A DNA stretch of 64,000 nucleotides from Sphingopyxis sp. PET50 (GTDB lineage: Bacteria; Pseudomonadota; Alphaproteobacteria; Sphingomonadales; Sphingomonadaceae): contig NZ_CP104207.1 in assembly GCF_025244705.1 (NCBI RefSeq), positions 3,472,001-3,536,000 of the forward strand, read 5' to 3'. Positions within the stretch are counted from its first letter, which is position 1, and each line of letters starts with the position of its first letter. Below are positions 39,382 to 49,205 of the stretch, in pieces. The notes beneath the pieces were generated by a model, which saw only the letters and a program-made list of their open reading frames with translations, was not told the origin of the DNA and ran no database searches. The position numbers were made by a program, and so were the translations under genes.

Positions 39382-40341
39382 ATGCTTTCGCGTATCTTTC
39401 CCGACCGCTTCGTGCCCTTGCTGCTCGCGACGATCCTGCTCGCCAGCCTGCTGCCGGTGCGCGGCGCGGCGGTGCCCGTTGCGCAGGGGATTTCGACCGC
39501 GGCGGTCGTTTTTCTCTTTTTCCTCAACGGTGTACGGCTACCGCGCCACGAGGTGCTGCACGGCATCCGCAACTGGAAATTGCAGGGCGGCGCGCTGGCC
39601 TTCTCTCTCGGGATCATGGCGCTGTTGGGGCTGGGCGCGCAGGCGGCGGCCGCGCCTTTCCTGCCCGCGACGCTGGCGCTCGGTTTCCTGTTTCTCGGCA
39701 TCCTGCCCTCGACCGTGCAGTCGGCGACCGCCGCGAGCGGGCTCGCGGGCGGCAATGTCGCGGCGAGCGTCGTCGCGGCGGCGCTGCTCAACCTGACCGG
39801 GGTGGTCGCCTCGCCCCTGCTCTTCGCGGGCCTCGCCGGAAGCGCGGGCGAGATTCACGGCGAGGCGGTGCTGCGCATCGTCGCGATCCTGCTGCTGCCC
39901 TTCATCGCCGGCCAGTGCGTGCAGACATGGCTGCGGCCGTGGGTGCTGGCGCACAAGGGGCTGGCGACCGTCATGGACCGCAGCGCGATCGCGATCGCAG
40001 TCTATGTCGCCTTTTCGGCCGCCGTCGTCGCGGGCATCTGGGCGCTGCTCGACGCGCGCGAGATCGCCATCGTGTTCGGCATCGTGGGCGTGCTGCTCGG
40101 GCTGGCCTTCGGCGGTGCGTGGGCCTTCGGCGCGCTGCTGAAGCTGGCGCGCGCCGACCGCATCACCCTGCTCTTTTCGGGCGCGCAAAAGAGCATCGCG
40201 GTCGGCGCGCCGCTCGCCGCGACGCTGTTTCCGCCCGCCATCGCGGGCATGGTACTGGTGCCGATCCTTGTCTATCATATGGCGCAGCTGATCCTGTCGG
40301 CCTGGCTGGCGCCGGTGCTGAAGGGGTCGGATCAAGTGTAA
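39382..40341 (+). CDS. Bile acid:sodium symporter (BASS) family transporter, YfeH type
   Basis: 319 residues, ten hydrophobic helices. GFLFLGILPSTVQSATAASG is the crossover motif of helices 4-5 in the SBF-like/YfeH branch (PSTVQSS). LFSGAQKSIAVGAPLAAT matches the second crossover. The family uses sodium to move organic anions; the substrate here is unknown. The start ATG 39382 (MLSRIFPDRFVPLLLATILL) has CCCTCC upstream rather than a clear RBS. Confidence 0.85.
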   Translation: MLSRIFPDRFVPLLLATILLASLLPVRGAAVPVAQGISTAAVVFLFFLNGVRLPRHEVLHGIRNWKLQGGALAFSLGIMALLGLGAQAAAAPFLPATLALGFLFLGILPSTVQSATAASGLAGGNVAASVVAAALLNLTGVVASPLLFAGLAGSAGEIHGEAVLRIVAILLLPFIAGQCVQTWLRPWVLAHKGLATVMDRSAIAIAVYVAFSAAVVAGIWALLDAREIAIVFGIVGVLLGLAFGGAWAFGALLKLARADRITLLFSGAQKSIAVGAPLAATLFPPAIAGMVLVPILVYHMAQLILSAWLAPVLKGSDQV

Positions 40342-40404
40342 TGCTTGAATAACACAGTGCCGCATGCCATATAGGGGCCGGCACGGGGCCTGAAAGGAAC
40401 AGGA

Positions 40405-41616
40405 ATGAGCGAGCAGACCGCCACCGCGACGGCGACCGACGAACTGAAGCTGACCCCGCCCGATCCGGTGCCCGTGGTGTCCCCCGAAAAGGCCGCGGGG
40501 CTGGTGTCGCTGTCGACCGAGCAGAAATCGAAGCTGGAGGAACGCGTCGACGGCTTCATCGACGATCTGGTCGCGCAGGACGAGAACAGCCCCGAATTCG
40601 GCCAGCGCATCGACCAGATCACCAATATGGGCCGCAAGGAGATGCTGGAGGCGGCGAACCAGTCGAACCGCTTCCTCGACCGGCCGATCAAGGCGATGGA
40701 CCGCGACAGCGACATCGGCATGAACCTGATCGAACTGCGCAACACCGTCGAACGGCTCGACCCGTCGGCGAACGGCAAATTGCTGTCGAAGCGCGGTTTC
40801 CTCGACAAGATCTTCGGGAGCAGCGTCACCAATTATTTCGCGCAATATCGCAGCGCGCAGACGCATATCAGCGGCGTGCTGACCGCCCTGTCCAACGGCA
40901 AGGACGAATTGCTGATGGACAATGCCGCGATCGACGTCGAGCGGCGCAAGCTGTGGGAGGCGATGGGCAAGCTGGAACAGATGATCCACATTGCCCGGAC
41001 GCTCGACGAACGGCTCGAATCGAAGGCGATCGAGCTCGACACGACCAACCCCGCCAAGGCGAAGGTGCTGCGCGAAAACGCGCTCTTTTACGCCCGCCAG
41101 CGAACGCAGGATTTGCTGACGCAAATGGCGGTGACGGTGCAGGGCTATCTCGCGCTCGACCTGGTCAAGAAGAATAATATCGAGCTGGTGAAGGGGGTCG
41201 ATCGTGCCAGCACGACCACCGTCGGCGCGCTGAAGACCGCGATCACCGTCGCGCAGGCGATGACCAACCAGAAGCTGGTGCTCGAACAGATCACGGCGCT
41301 CAACACGACGACCGCGAACATCATCGACGGCACGTCGAAGATGCTGAAGGACAATACCGCGCGCATCCACGAGCAGGCGGCGTCGAGCACCATCCCGATG
41401 GAGACGCTGAGCCGCGCCTTCCAGAATATCTATGACACGATGGACGCGATCGACACCTTCAAGCTGAAGGCGCTCGACAGCATGAAGACCACCGTCCAGT
41501 CGCTGGAGGGCGAAGTCGCGAAGTCCAAGGGCTATATCGCGCGCGCCGAGGGCGCGAGCCAGGCGCAGGCGAGCGTCGGCGGGGCCGACAGCCCGCTCGC
41601 CTCGCTCGAAGCATGA
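40405..41616 (+). CDS. TelA family toxic-anion/stress resistance protein
   Basis: 403 residues, soluble and highly alpha-helical. Conserved TelA blocks: FLDRPIKAMD, GFLDKIFGSSVTNYFAQYRS, LMDNAAIDVERRKLWEAMGK and TQMAVTVQGYLALDLVKKNN. Family members (TelA, KlaB-related) accompany tellurite, bacteriocin or envelope-stress resistance; the mechanism is not established. GGAACAGGA before ATG 40405 is the RBS. The stop overlaps the next start (ATGA), so it is coupled to the XpaC-like gene, a frequent TelA partner. Confidence 0.9.
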   Translation: MSEQTATATATDELKLTPPDPVPVVSPEKAAGLVSLSTEQKSKLEERVDGFIDDLVAQDENSPEFGQRIDQITNMGRKEMLEAANQSNRFLDRPIKAMDRDSDIGMNLIELRNTVERLDPSANGKLLSKRGFLDKIFGSSVTNYFAQYRSAQTHISGVLTALSNGKDELLMDNAAIDVERRKLWEAMGKLEQMIHIARTLDERLESKAIELDTTNPAKAKVLRENALFYARQRTQDLLTQMAVTVQGYLALDLVKKNNIELVKGVDRASTTTVGALKTAITVAQAMTNQKLVLEQITALNTTTANIIDGTSKMLKDNTARIHEQAASSTIPMETLSRAFQNIYDTMDAIDTFKLKALDSMKTTVQSLEGEVAKSKGYIARAEGASQAQASVGGADSPLASLEA

Positions 41617-42350
41617 CGACGATGACGATGAGCGAGGTCGACAAGGTCCGCCTGCTCGGCAATGCCGCGATCGAGCGGTCGCGCGAGCGCCGCCGCCCGA
41701 TCGGGACCAAGAGCGTCGCGCTGCGCCGCCAGCATCTGTTCAAAAAGCTGGGCCGGGTGCTGATCGCGGGTGGGGTGGTGCTGCTCGGCGCCGCGCTGTT
41801 CGGGGCGCTGATCCAGCCGCTCGGCTTCACCGGATTGCTCGCGCTGTTCGTGCTGCTGATCGGCGTCGCGGTGCTGTTCGGGCGCACGCCCTTTCCCGAG
41901 CCGCGCCAGGCCGATCTGCCCAAGGCCGACCTGAAGCAGCTCGCCGGACGCACCGAAATCTGGCTGGAGGCGCAGCGCCCCGCGCTGCCCGCGCTGGCGC
42001 GCCAGCTCGTCGACGGCATCGGGGTGCAGCTCGACCTGCTCGCGCCGCAGCTCCAGACGCTCGACGCGTCGAGCCCGGCGGCGGCGAATATCCGCAAGCT
42101 GGTCGGCGAGGATTTGCCTGAACTGGTGGCGGGTTATCAGCGCATCCCCGCGGGCCTGCGCGGCGAGGCGCATGCGGGGCGGACGCCCGACGAGACGCTG
42201 CTCGGCGGGCTCAAGACGCTGGAGAGCGAGATCGGCCATGCCGCGCGCAGCCTGGCGGCGGGCGAGCTCGACAAGCTGGCGACGCGCGAACGCTATCTGC
42301 AGCTCAAATATCAGGGCGTCGGCGACGAGGACGGCTCCGCGGCGCTCTGA
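41613..42350 (+). CDS. XpaC-like membrane protein, TelA partner
   Basis: 245 residues. A basic N-terminus (residues 1-45, RSRERRRPIG) precedes two close membrane helices (LGRVLIAGGVVLLGAALFGA and LLALFVLLIGVAVLFG), then a soluble helical domain (PALARQLVDGIGVQLDLLAP, TPDETLLGGLKTLESEIGHA). The position right behind telA with a 4-bp overlap and the overall plan match the XpaC/5-bromo-4-chloroindolyl-phosphate-hydrolysis group seen with TelA. The exact family is not certain. Confidence 0.65.
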   Translation: MTTMTMSEVDKVRLLGNAAIERSRERRRPIGTKSVALRRQHLFKKLGRVLIAGGVVLLGAALFGALIQPLGFTGLLALFVLLIGVAVLFGRTPFPEPRQADLPKADLKQLAGRTEIWLEAQRPALPALARQLVDGIGVQLDLLAPQLQTLDASSPAAANIRKLVGEDLPELVAGYQRIPAGLRGEAHAGRTPDETLLGGLKTLESEIGHAARSLAAGELDKLATRERYLQLKYQGVGDEDGSAAL

Positions 42351-42354
42351 CATC

Positions 42355-42495
42355 CGATTGTCCCCTTCGGGCAGGTCATTGTTCCCCGGCGCAAGCCGGG
42401 GTCCAGATGGCAGAGCGCCACCCGTCATGGGTCCCGGCTTGCGCCGGGGAGCAAACACGTGCGTGTCGCAAGGGGATCATCGCCAAATTGTGTGC
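42355..42495. repeat. Composite inverted-repeat (MITE-like) element, copy 2
   Basis: The inner palindrome TGTTCCCCGGCGCAAGCCGG / CCGGCTTGCGCCGGGGAGCA (42390-42460) matches the inner part of the element at 5264. The right end read on the minus strand is TTTGGCGATGATCCCCTTGC, the same end motif as TTTGGCGATTATGTCCCTTG at 22210; the left end (CCGATTGTCCCCTTC) is a decayed copy. It separates the TelA pair from the next gene. Confidence 0.6.
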
Positions 42496-42565
42496 GGCTT
42501 ACTGGCGGTTAACGCTGTGACCCTATAGGAACAGGCTTTCCGGAACCGGGTTTCGGGAGGCGCAG

Positions 42566-44068
42566 TTGGACGAGATCACGGACGGGCCGCGAATCGGCGG
42601 CGGCAGCGAGGGCGCGACGGAAGGCGGCCGGGGCCGCGCCGCGTTCGTCCTTTTCCTGCTGGTCTTCGTCGCCTGCCTGTTCGGCATCTATACCCGCCCG
42701 CTCGGTTTCCTCGCCAATCTGTGGCCCGCCAATGCGATCATGCTCGCCTTCCTGCTCCGCAATCCGGAGAGTCGGGGCTGGCTGAGCTGGTTGGCGGGCG
42801 CCGCCGCCTATCTGGCCGCCGACCTGCTGACCGGGGCGACGCTCGCCAAGGCGCTGCTGCTCAACAGCGCGAATCTGGCCGGCATCGCGTCCGCCGCCGC
42901 CGTTTACGCGCGCCTGCCCGCCGACATGATCCGGCTGCGGCAGCCCGCATCGATGCTCTATCTCGTCTTCGCGGTCGCGATAGGCAGCGCCATGGCCGGC
43001 CTGATCGGGGCGGTCGCCAATCCGTGGCTGTTCGGGCGGTCCTTGCTGTCGGGGTGGATTTTCTGGTTCGCGACCGAATTCGTCAACTATGTGACGATCC
43101 TGCCCCTGCTGCTGTCGGCACCGGCGCCGGGCGCGTTTCGCGCCGCCGTCCGCGACGGGCTGCGCGCGCTGCCGCATGGCGGGCGTCCTGCCGGTCGTCG
43201 CGCTGGCGCTGTCCTGCCTGCTCGCGGCGATCGTCGGCGGACCCGGCGCGATCGCCTTTCCGGTTCCGGCCCTGCTGTGGTGCGGTCTGACCTATCGCGT
43301 CTTTGGCGCCGCCCTGTTGACCTTTCTCTATGGCAATTGGGCGCTGGTCGTGCTCGCCGGCGGAACCGGCGCCGATGCCGAAATGACGATGATCTCGATC
43401 CGGCTGGGCGCCGCCCTCGTCGCCATCGCCCCGGTCACCGTCGCCAGCATCGCCGAAAGCCGCAACGAATTGCTCGGCCGGCTGCGCCACATCGCCGCGC
43501 ACGACCATCTGACCGGGACGCGGGCGCGCGGCGCCTTTCTCGACGATGTCCGGACCGCATTGGCCAACGCGCGCGGACCGGCGGCGGTGCTGATGGTCGA
43601 CATCGATCATTTCAAGGCGATCAACGACAATCATGGTCATGCCGCGCGGCGACCGGCTGCTCCAGTCCTTCGCCGACCGCGTGCGGTCCTGCCTGCGCGC
43701 GAGCGACCATTTCGGCCGCATGGGCGGCGAGGAGTTCGCCCTGTTCCTGCCCGCGACCACCCAGGCCGCGGCGTGCGAGATCGCCGCGCGCATCCTCGGT
43801 ACGCTGCGCGACGATCCCTTCGTGGCGGACGGCGATCGCGCGATCGCCCTGACCGCCAGCATCGGCATCGCCTTTGTCGATGGACGGTCCCCGCGCGGCA
43901 CTGGAGCCCCTGTTCGCCGCGGCCGATGCCGCGCTCTATCGCGCGAAGGGCGCCGGGCGGGACCGGGTCGAAGTCGCGCGGCACGACCCCGTCGCGCTGG
44001 CCGAGCTCGACCCGCCGCCCCGCGCGCGTCGCTTGCCAAGCGCCGGGACCGGCGCCACAAGGAGCGGC
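42566..44068 (+). CDS. MASE1-like sensor diguanylate cyclase (three frameshifts, no visible stop)
   Basis: TTG start at 42566 with GGGAGG 5 bp upstream. About eight membrane helices (GFLANLWPANAIMLAFLLR is typical of MASE1) precede a GGDEF domain: HDHLTGTRARGAF, DIDHFKAINDNHGHARGD and RMGGEEFALFL. RASD five residues before GGEEF is an intact RxxD inhibitory site. Three extra bases (43169-43178, 43638-43646 and the CCCC run at 43888-43892) break it into four frames; removing each gives a continuous protein. After the last repair no stop appears before the next gene in that frame, so the true end is unknown; 44068 is the base before the next start. Confidence 0.75.
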
Positions 44069-44695
44069 ATGCTCGACCAGCTTCTCGCCCCCGAAAATGC
44101 GGTGTTCAGCGCCGCGCTGCTGCTGATGCTGCTGATCGGCGCGGTGCAGGCGCTGGGGGTCGTCGGCGATGTCGACGGCGCCGATGTCGGCGACCACGAC
44201 GGCGACATCGGCGCGGCCGAGGCGCTGCTCGCCTGGGCCGGCATCGGGCGCGTGCCTTTCCTGATGTGGCTTGTCGTCTTCCTCGCCTTTTTCGGCGGGA
44301 TCGGACTGGGGTTGCAGCAATTGCTCACCGCGCTGACCGGCGGGCCGGGATCCAACCTGCTGGCGGTGCCGGTGACCGCGGTCGCCGCGCTGCCCCCGAC
44401 CGGCACCGCGGCGCGGGTGATCGCGCGGGTGTTTCCGGGCATCGAGACTACCGCGATCGACCGCGACGAATTGATCGGCACGCGCGCGACGATCACCGTC
44501 GGCACCGCCTCGCCGGGCAGCCCCGCCCCGGCCAAATGCATCGACCGCCACGGCCAGCCGCACCAGATCATGGTCGAACCCGACAGCCCCGGCCAGAGCT
44601 TCCAGACCGGCGAGACGGTGCTGCTGGTGGGGCGCGAGGGCGAGACCTTCAAGGGATTTTCCAACGGCGATTTCTATTTACCCCGTCTCGACTGA
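44069..44695 (+). CDS. YqiJ-like OB-fold membrane protein (flotillin partner)
   Basis: 208 residues from ATG 44069, chosen for its AAGGAGCGG RBS. Three membrane helices (AALLLMLLIGAVQALGVVGD, FLMWLVVFLAFFGGIGLGL, LLAVPVTAVAALPPTG) lead to a C-terminal NfeD/OB-like domain (IGTRATITVGTASPGSPAPA, GETVLLVGREGETFKGF). This is the layout of YqiJ, which is encoded beside the flotillin YqiK in many bacteria. It is in frame with the cyclase upstream without a stop between, probably through a hidden indel. Probably anchors or modulates flotillin microdomains. Confidence 0.8.
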   Translation: MLDQLLAPENAVFSAALLLMLLIGAVQALGVVGDVDGADVGDHDGDIGAAEALLAWAGIGRVPFLMWLVVFLAFFGGIGLGLQQLLTALTGGPGSNLLAVPVTAVAALPPTGTAARVIARVFPGIETTAIDRDELIGTRATITVGTASPGSPAPAKCIDRHGQPHQIMVEPDSPGQSFQTGETVLLVGREGETFKGFSNGDFYLPRLD

Positions 44696-44764
44696 CCCTA
44701 ATATCGCCGCGGGAGACTTCCGACTCCGGAAGCCGAATCGCAGAAACGGGGCAGTTCCAAATCC

Positions 44765-46469
44765 ATGATCGAAATTGGTATTTACGCCGGCATCGGCCTG
44801 GCCGTCCTCCTCATCCTCGGCCTCATCATCACGCGGCTCTATCGCCGCGCGACCAAGGAGATCGCCTTTGTCCGCACCGGATTCCGCGGCGAGCGGGTGA
44901 TCATGAACGGCGGCGCGCTGGTGCTGCCGGTGCTCCACGAGACGATGCCGGTGAACATGAACACGGTGCGCCTCGCGGTCGAGCGCAAGAATGTCGATGC
45001 CCTCATCACGCTCGACCGGCTGCGCATCGACGTGAAGGCCGAATTCTACGTCCGCGTGCGTCCCGATGGCGGGTCGATCGCGATGGCGGCGCAGACTTTG
45101 GGCCTGCGCACGATGAACCCCGAGGCGCTGAAGGATCTGGTCGAGGGCAAGTTCGTCGACGCGCTGCGCTCGGTCGCGGCGGGCATGACGATGAACCAGC
45201 TCCACGAACAGCGCGCCGATTTCGTCCAGAAGGTGCAGCAGGTCAGCTCGAACGATTTGTCGATGAACGGGCTCGAGCTCGAATCGGTGTCGCTGACCGG
45301 GCTCGACCAGACCTCGATCGAGCATTTCAACGCCAACAACGCGTTCGATGCCGAGGGTCTGACCAAGCTCACCGAGCAGATCGAGCTGCGCAAGAAGACG
45401 CGCAACGACATCGAACAGGACACGCGCGTCCAGATCGAGACCAAGAATCTGGAGGCCGACAAGCGCAGCTTCGAAATCAGCCGCGACAATGAATTCGCGC
45501 GGCTGGAGCAGGAACGCGAGGTCGAGATGCGGCGCGCCGTCCAGGCGGCCGAAATCGCGCGCGAACAGGCGCAGCGCAACCAGGAGGCCGAGGGCGCGCG
45601 CATTCAGGCCAAGCAGCTCGTCGATGCCAAGCAGATCGAGGCCGACCGCGCGATCGAGGAAGCCCGGATCGCGCAGGAGCAGGCGGTCGAACTCGCGCGG
45701 CAGGAACAGCAGATCCTGATCCAGAACAAGAGCCGCGAGGAAAGCCAGGCGCGCGGCGAGGCCGACGCGGCGCGCGCGATCGCGGTCGCCGCCGAGGAAC
45801 AGGTGTCGACCGCGCGCGAGACCGAGATCGCCGAGCGTTCGAAGCGCATCGAGCTGATCGAGGCGGCGAAGGAGGCCGAGCGGCAGGCGATTTCGGTGAA
45901 GGTCCAGGCCGAGGCCGAGAAGGAGGCGGCATCGAACCGCGCCGCCGCGCTGCGCTTCGAGGCCGAGGGCGAGGCCGACGCCGAGAAATTGCGTGCCGAG
46001 GCCGCGCGCGTGCGCTTCGAGGTCGAGGCGGCGGGCCAGCGCGCGATCAACGAGGCGGCGAACATCCTGTCGTCGAACCAGATTTCGCTGCAGACCAAGA
46101 TGGCGCTGCTGAAAGTGCTGCCCGAGGTGGTACGCGAAGCCGCCAAGCCGATGGAGGCGATCGATTCGATCAAGATCGTCCAAGTCGACGGCATCACGCA
46201 GGGGAGCGGCGGCGCGGCCGACGGCGGCGGCGACGCTGGTGGTGGGGGGCGGCAACCTCGCCAGCAACGCGGTCTCCGCCGCGCTCGCCTATCGCGCGCA
46301 GGCGCCGGTGATCGACGGCTTGATGAAGGAACTGGGTTTCGACGGCGGCTCGCTCGACGCGCTGGTCCGGGGCGCGGCCGAACAGGCGCCGTTGCCCGCC
46401 GACGAAGCCCCCGCGAAGTCCGCGCCGCGGCGCCCGCGCGCGGCGGCGAGCGACGACGAGGAAAGCTGA
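44765..46469 (+). CDS. yqiK: Flotillin-like protein YqiK (one frameshift)
   Basis: An N-terminal membrane helix (IGLAVLLILGLIITRLY) is followed by an SPFH/PHB domain (residues about 30-200; RTGFRGERVIMNGGALVLPV) and a very long Glu/Ala/Arg coiled coil (residues about 210-450) with the AE-rich repeats of flotillins. The last 75 residues (NLASNAVSAALAYRAQAPVI) are in another frame; removing one G from the G6 run at 46244-46249 joins them, giving about 567 residues. Flotillins organise membrane microdomains and respond to envelope stress. 69 bp after the YqiJ-like gene. Confidence 0.88.
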
Positions 46470-46528
46470 TCTTTCTTGGGCTTTTCAATCCCCGCCGCCT
46501 GGCATAGCGTCGCGCGGCGGGGACGGTC

Positions 46529-48686
46529 ATGACGACAGCGACGAGCGACATAGGTGAAGGAGCGCGCTATCGCGCCTTCTTCAGCTATGCCCGCGCCGAC
46601 GGCAAGCTGGCGGCGAAACTCCACCGCTTTCTCGACAGTTACAAGGTGCCAAAGGCCCTGCAGGGCATGGCGGGCAAGCGCGGGCCGGTGCCCGCGACGC
46701 TGCACCCGATCTTTCGCGACCGCGAGGATCTGGCCGGCGGCGGGGAACTGGGCGACCGGCTGCGCGCGGCGCTCGAATCGAGCGAGGCGCTGATCGTCCT
46801 CTGCACCCCCCATTCGGCGCGGAGCCATTGGGTCGACGAGGAAATCCGCCTGTTCCGCGCCAAGAACGGCAATGACGCAATCTTTCCCGTCATCGGCGAC
46901 GGCGACCCCGACAGCGACGATCCCGACGTCCAGTGCATGCCGCCGGCGCTGCGCGAAACATCGGTGCTCGCGGCCGACCTGCGCGATATCCGCAAGGAAA
47001 CGGGGCATATCGTCGGCGACGGCGCCGCGGGCGGGCGGCAGAAACTGCTCGCCGGGCTGCTCGGGCTCGACCTCGATCAATTGCGGCGCCGCGAGGAAGC
47101 GCGGCGGCGGCGGCAGATGGGCGCAATGGCCGCGGCGCTGGTGCTGTTCGTCGGACTGGCCGGAGTCGCGACGGTGCTGGGGTTCGCCGCGCGGAGCAGC
47201 GCGCGCGAGGCCGAACGGCAACGCGTGATCGCCGAGCAGCAGGCGGTGCGCGCGCAGAAGGGCGAAGCGCTGGCGCGGCAGCGCGCCGAGGCCGAGGCGC
47301 TGGCCCGCTCGCGCGAGAGCGCGGCGCGAAAGCTGGCCGACGAGCAACGCAGGCTGGCCGAACAGCAGCGCGCGCTGGCGCTCGCCAACGCCGCGGAGGC
47401 GCAGCGGCAGGCAGGGATCGCGCGCAGCAACGCCGCCCGCGCCGAGGCGCAATATGCCCGCGCACAGGGCGCGCTCGCCGACAGTTTCGCGCAGCGCGGG
47501 CTGGCGGCGGCCGACGGCGGCAAGACCGAGCTTGCGCTGCGCTATGCGCTGGCGGGGGCGCAGATTTCGCCCGCCAGCACCGGCTCAGCAGCGGGTCTTG
47601 CTCGCGCGGCTGACGAGCGCGCCGCAGCCGGGTGCCACGATAAAGATTACGACCAATTCGGTCGGTTTTCTGGCGATCAGTCCCGATGGGCGCCGCGTGA
47701 TGACGTCTGGCCTCGACAAGGTCGCGCGCCTGTTTGACTCGACAAGCGGCAAGCGCATTTTTCAGCGGGGCGCCGCCATGAAAGCCGCAAATTCTCGCGC
47801 GTTGAACGCGGATCCGACGATTGGCGGAACGCGGCTGACCAATAACTGGTTCAGCGCCGATTCGAAGCGCTTCCTGATGACGCTGTCGGACGGCACGTTC
47901 GAGCTTCGAGATGCCGATACGGGCGCGATGATGCAACGCATCCCCGGGCATGCCGAAGCCGTCCTCTCGGCAAGCTTCAGCCCGGATGGCGAGCGCGTAC
48001 TGACCGGTTCGCTCGACGACACCGTGCGTGTCTGGTCTCTGGCGGACGAACGGGAAATCATGGAGGCCCGGATCGAAGTGCCGAAGCTTCGATCCGCGGC
48101 CTGGGCGCCGGAGGGCAATGGCATCGTCTCCATGTCGATCGAACAGGGGTTGCAGCTGTGGCGCGACGGTAAATCCGTAGCGAGCCTGCCCAATCGTGAT
48201 GCGAACAAAGGGGCGCTGGCGATCACCGCCGATGGCCTCCGGGCAATCGAGATCGACGAGGCCGGCGTCATCCGTCTGTCGCGCATGGCCGATGGCGAGA
48301 CCGAGGTGAAGCTGGAGACGGGCGATGTCGCACGCGGCGCATTCGTGATCAGTGACGATTCGCGCTTTGTCGCAGTAGGGCGGACCGACGGCCATGTCGT
48401 GCTGTGGGACATTGCCACGCGCCAGCCACTGGCCGACTTCACGGCGCACAAGGCGTCGATTTCGGCGCTGGGGTTGAGCCCCGACAACCGCCTGCTTGCC
48501 ACCGCAACCAACGATGGCGAGGTGCGGTTGTGGTATCTGGACCCGGTCTTTACCTCGTTCGAGCTGCTCGCCCGCGCGGCGTGCAGCCGGCTCGCGCCGG
48601 AAGCACAGCGTTTCAGCATCGACGAACGCGCCGGCGATCCGCTGATTGGCGCGATCTGGGGCACGCGCGAGGTTTGCGGGCGGTAG
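46529..48686 (+). CDS. TIR domain-transmembrane-coiled coil-WD40 protein (one frameshift)
   Basis: About 718 residues when repaired. Residues 10-150 are a TIR-like domain of the bacterial TIR_2 type: RYRAFFSYARADGKLAAKLH, PIFRDREDLAGGGELGDRLR, then SEALIVLCTPHSARSHWVDE; the Glu of WVDEEIRLF is where TIR NADases carry their catalytic Glu. A single membrane helix follows at about 197-221, then a coiled coil rich in Arg/Ala/Glu (222-320), then C-terminal WD40 repeats (GHAEAVLSASFSPDGERVLT with VRVWSL; HKASISALGLSPDNRLLATA with VRLWYLD). One extra G at about 47578-47586 splits it. Such proteins are thought to sense a signal with the repeats and act through TIR; both points are inference here. Confidence 0.85.
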
Positions 48687-48699
48687 GGCGGATCGGACG

Positions 48700-48836
48700 T
48701 TGATCTCCCCTCCCGCAGGCGGGAGGGGCTGGGGGTGGGCAGCGACGTCGCAGACGCCCACCCCGCTGCGACTAACGAGCAAGCTCGCAAGTCTCGCTGC
48801 CCCTCCCGCCTGCGGGAGGGGAGATCGGTTCAGCCT
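48700..48836. repeat. Mosaic GC-rich hairpin repeat, copy 2
   Basis: Bounded by GATCTCCCCTCCCGCAGGCG at the left and its inverted copy CGCCTGCGGGAGGGGAGATC at the right. Inside are GGGTGGGCAGCGACGTCGC / GCAGACGCCCACCCCGCTGC and the hairpin CGAGCAAGCTCG. The whole 137 bp is almost one perfect palindrome between two convergent genes and probably terminates both. Confidence 0.75.
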
Positions 48837-48866
48837 TTCAACGTCCCCCTCCGCCCAAACCTTCCG

Positions 48867-49205
48867 CTAAACCCCGCGCCACCGCTGCGTGCCGCCGAAC
48901 CACAGCAGCAGGATCAGCAGCAGCGGCGGCGCCAGCCCCCATTGCGCCGGGCCGGCGAGCGGGGCGAGCAAGGGGGTGGCCGAGAGCAGCCATAGCCCCG
49001 CCAGCAGCGCCGCGACCGCCAGCGCCTCGAACGCGAAGCTGGTCCAGAAGCGCGACCGGGCGCGGGCATAGGCGGCCCGCGCGTCGATCGCGCGGTCGAC
49101 CTGAAGCGCGAAGGCGCGGTCGCTGGCGCGCTCGGGCGGCGCGAGCATCGCGGCCAAAAAGGCGTCGGGCATCGCATCCATCGCACTGTCGTCGGGTCCG
49201 GTCAT
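48867..49205 (-). CDS. Small two-helix membrane protein coupled to an ECF sigma factor
   Basis: 112 residues. The N-terminal half is soluble with MPDAFLAAMLAPPERASDRA; two membrane helices follow (FAFEALAVAALLAGLWLL and LAPPLLLILLLWFGG). The start overlaps the stop of the sigma factor gene by 4 bp (ATGA), so it is translated with it. Its place and topology suggest an anti-sigma-like or sigma-controlled membrane partner, but it lacks an obvious zinc-binding anti-sigma motif (HxxxCxxC). Confidence 0.65.
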   Translation of the reverse strand: MTGPDDSAMDAMPDAFLAAMLAPPERASDRAFALQVDRAIDARAAYARARSRFWTSFAFEALAVAALLAGLWLLSATPLLAPLAGPAQWGLAPPLLLILLLWFGGTQRWRGV

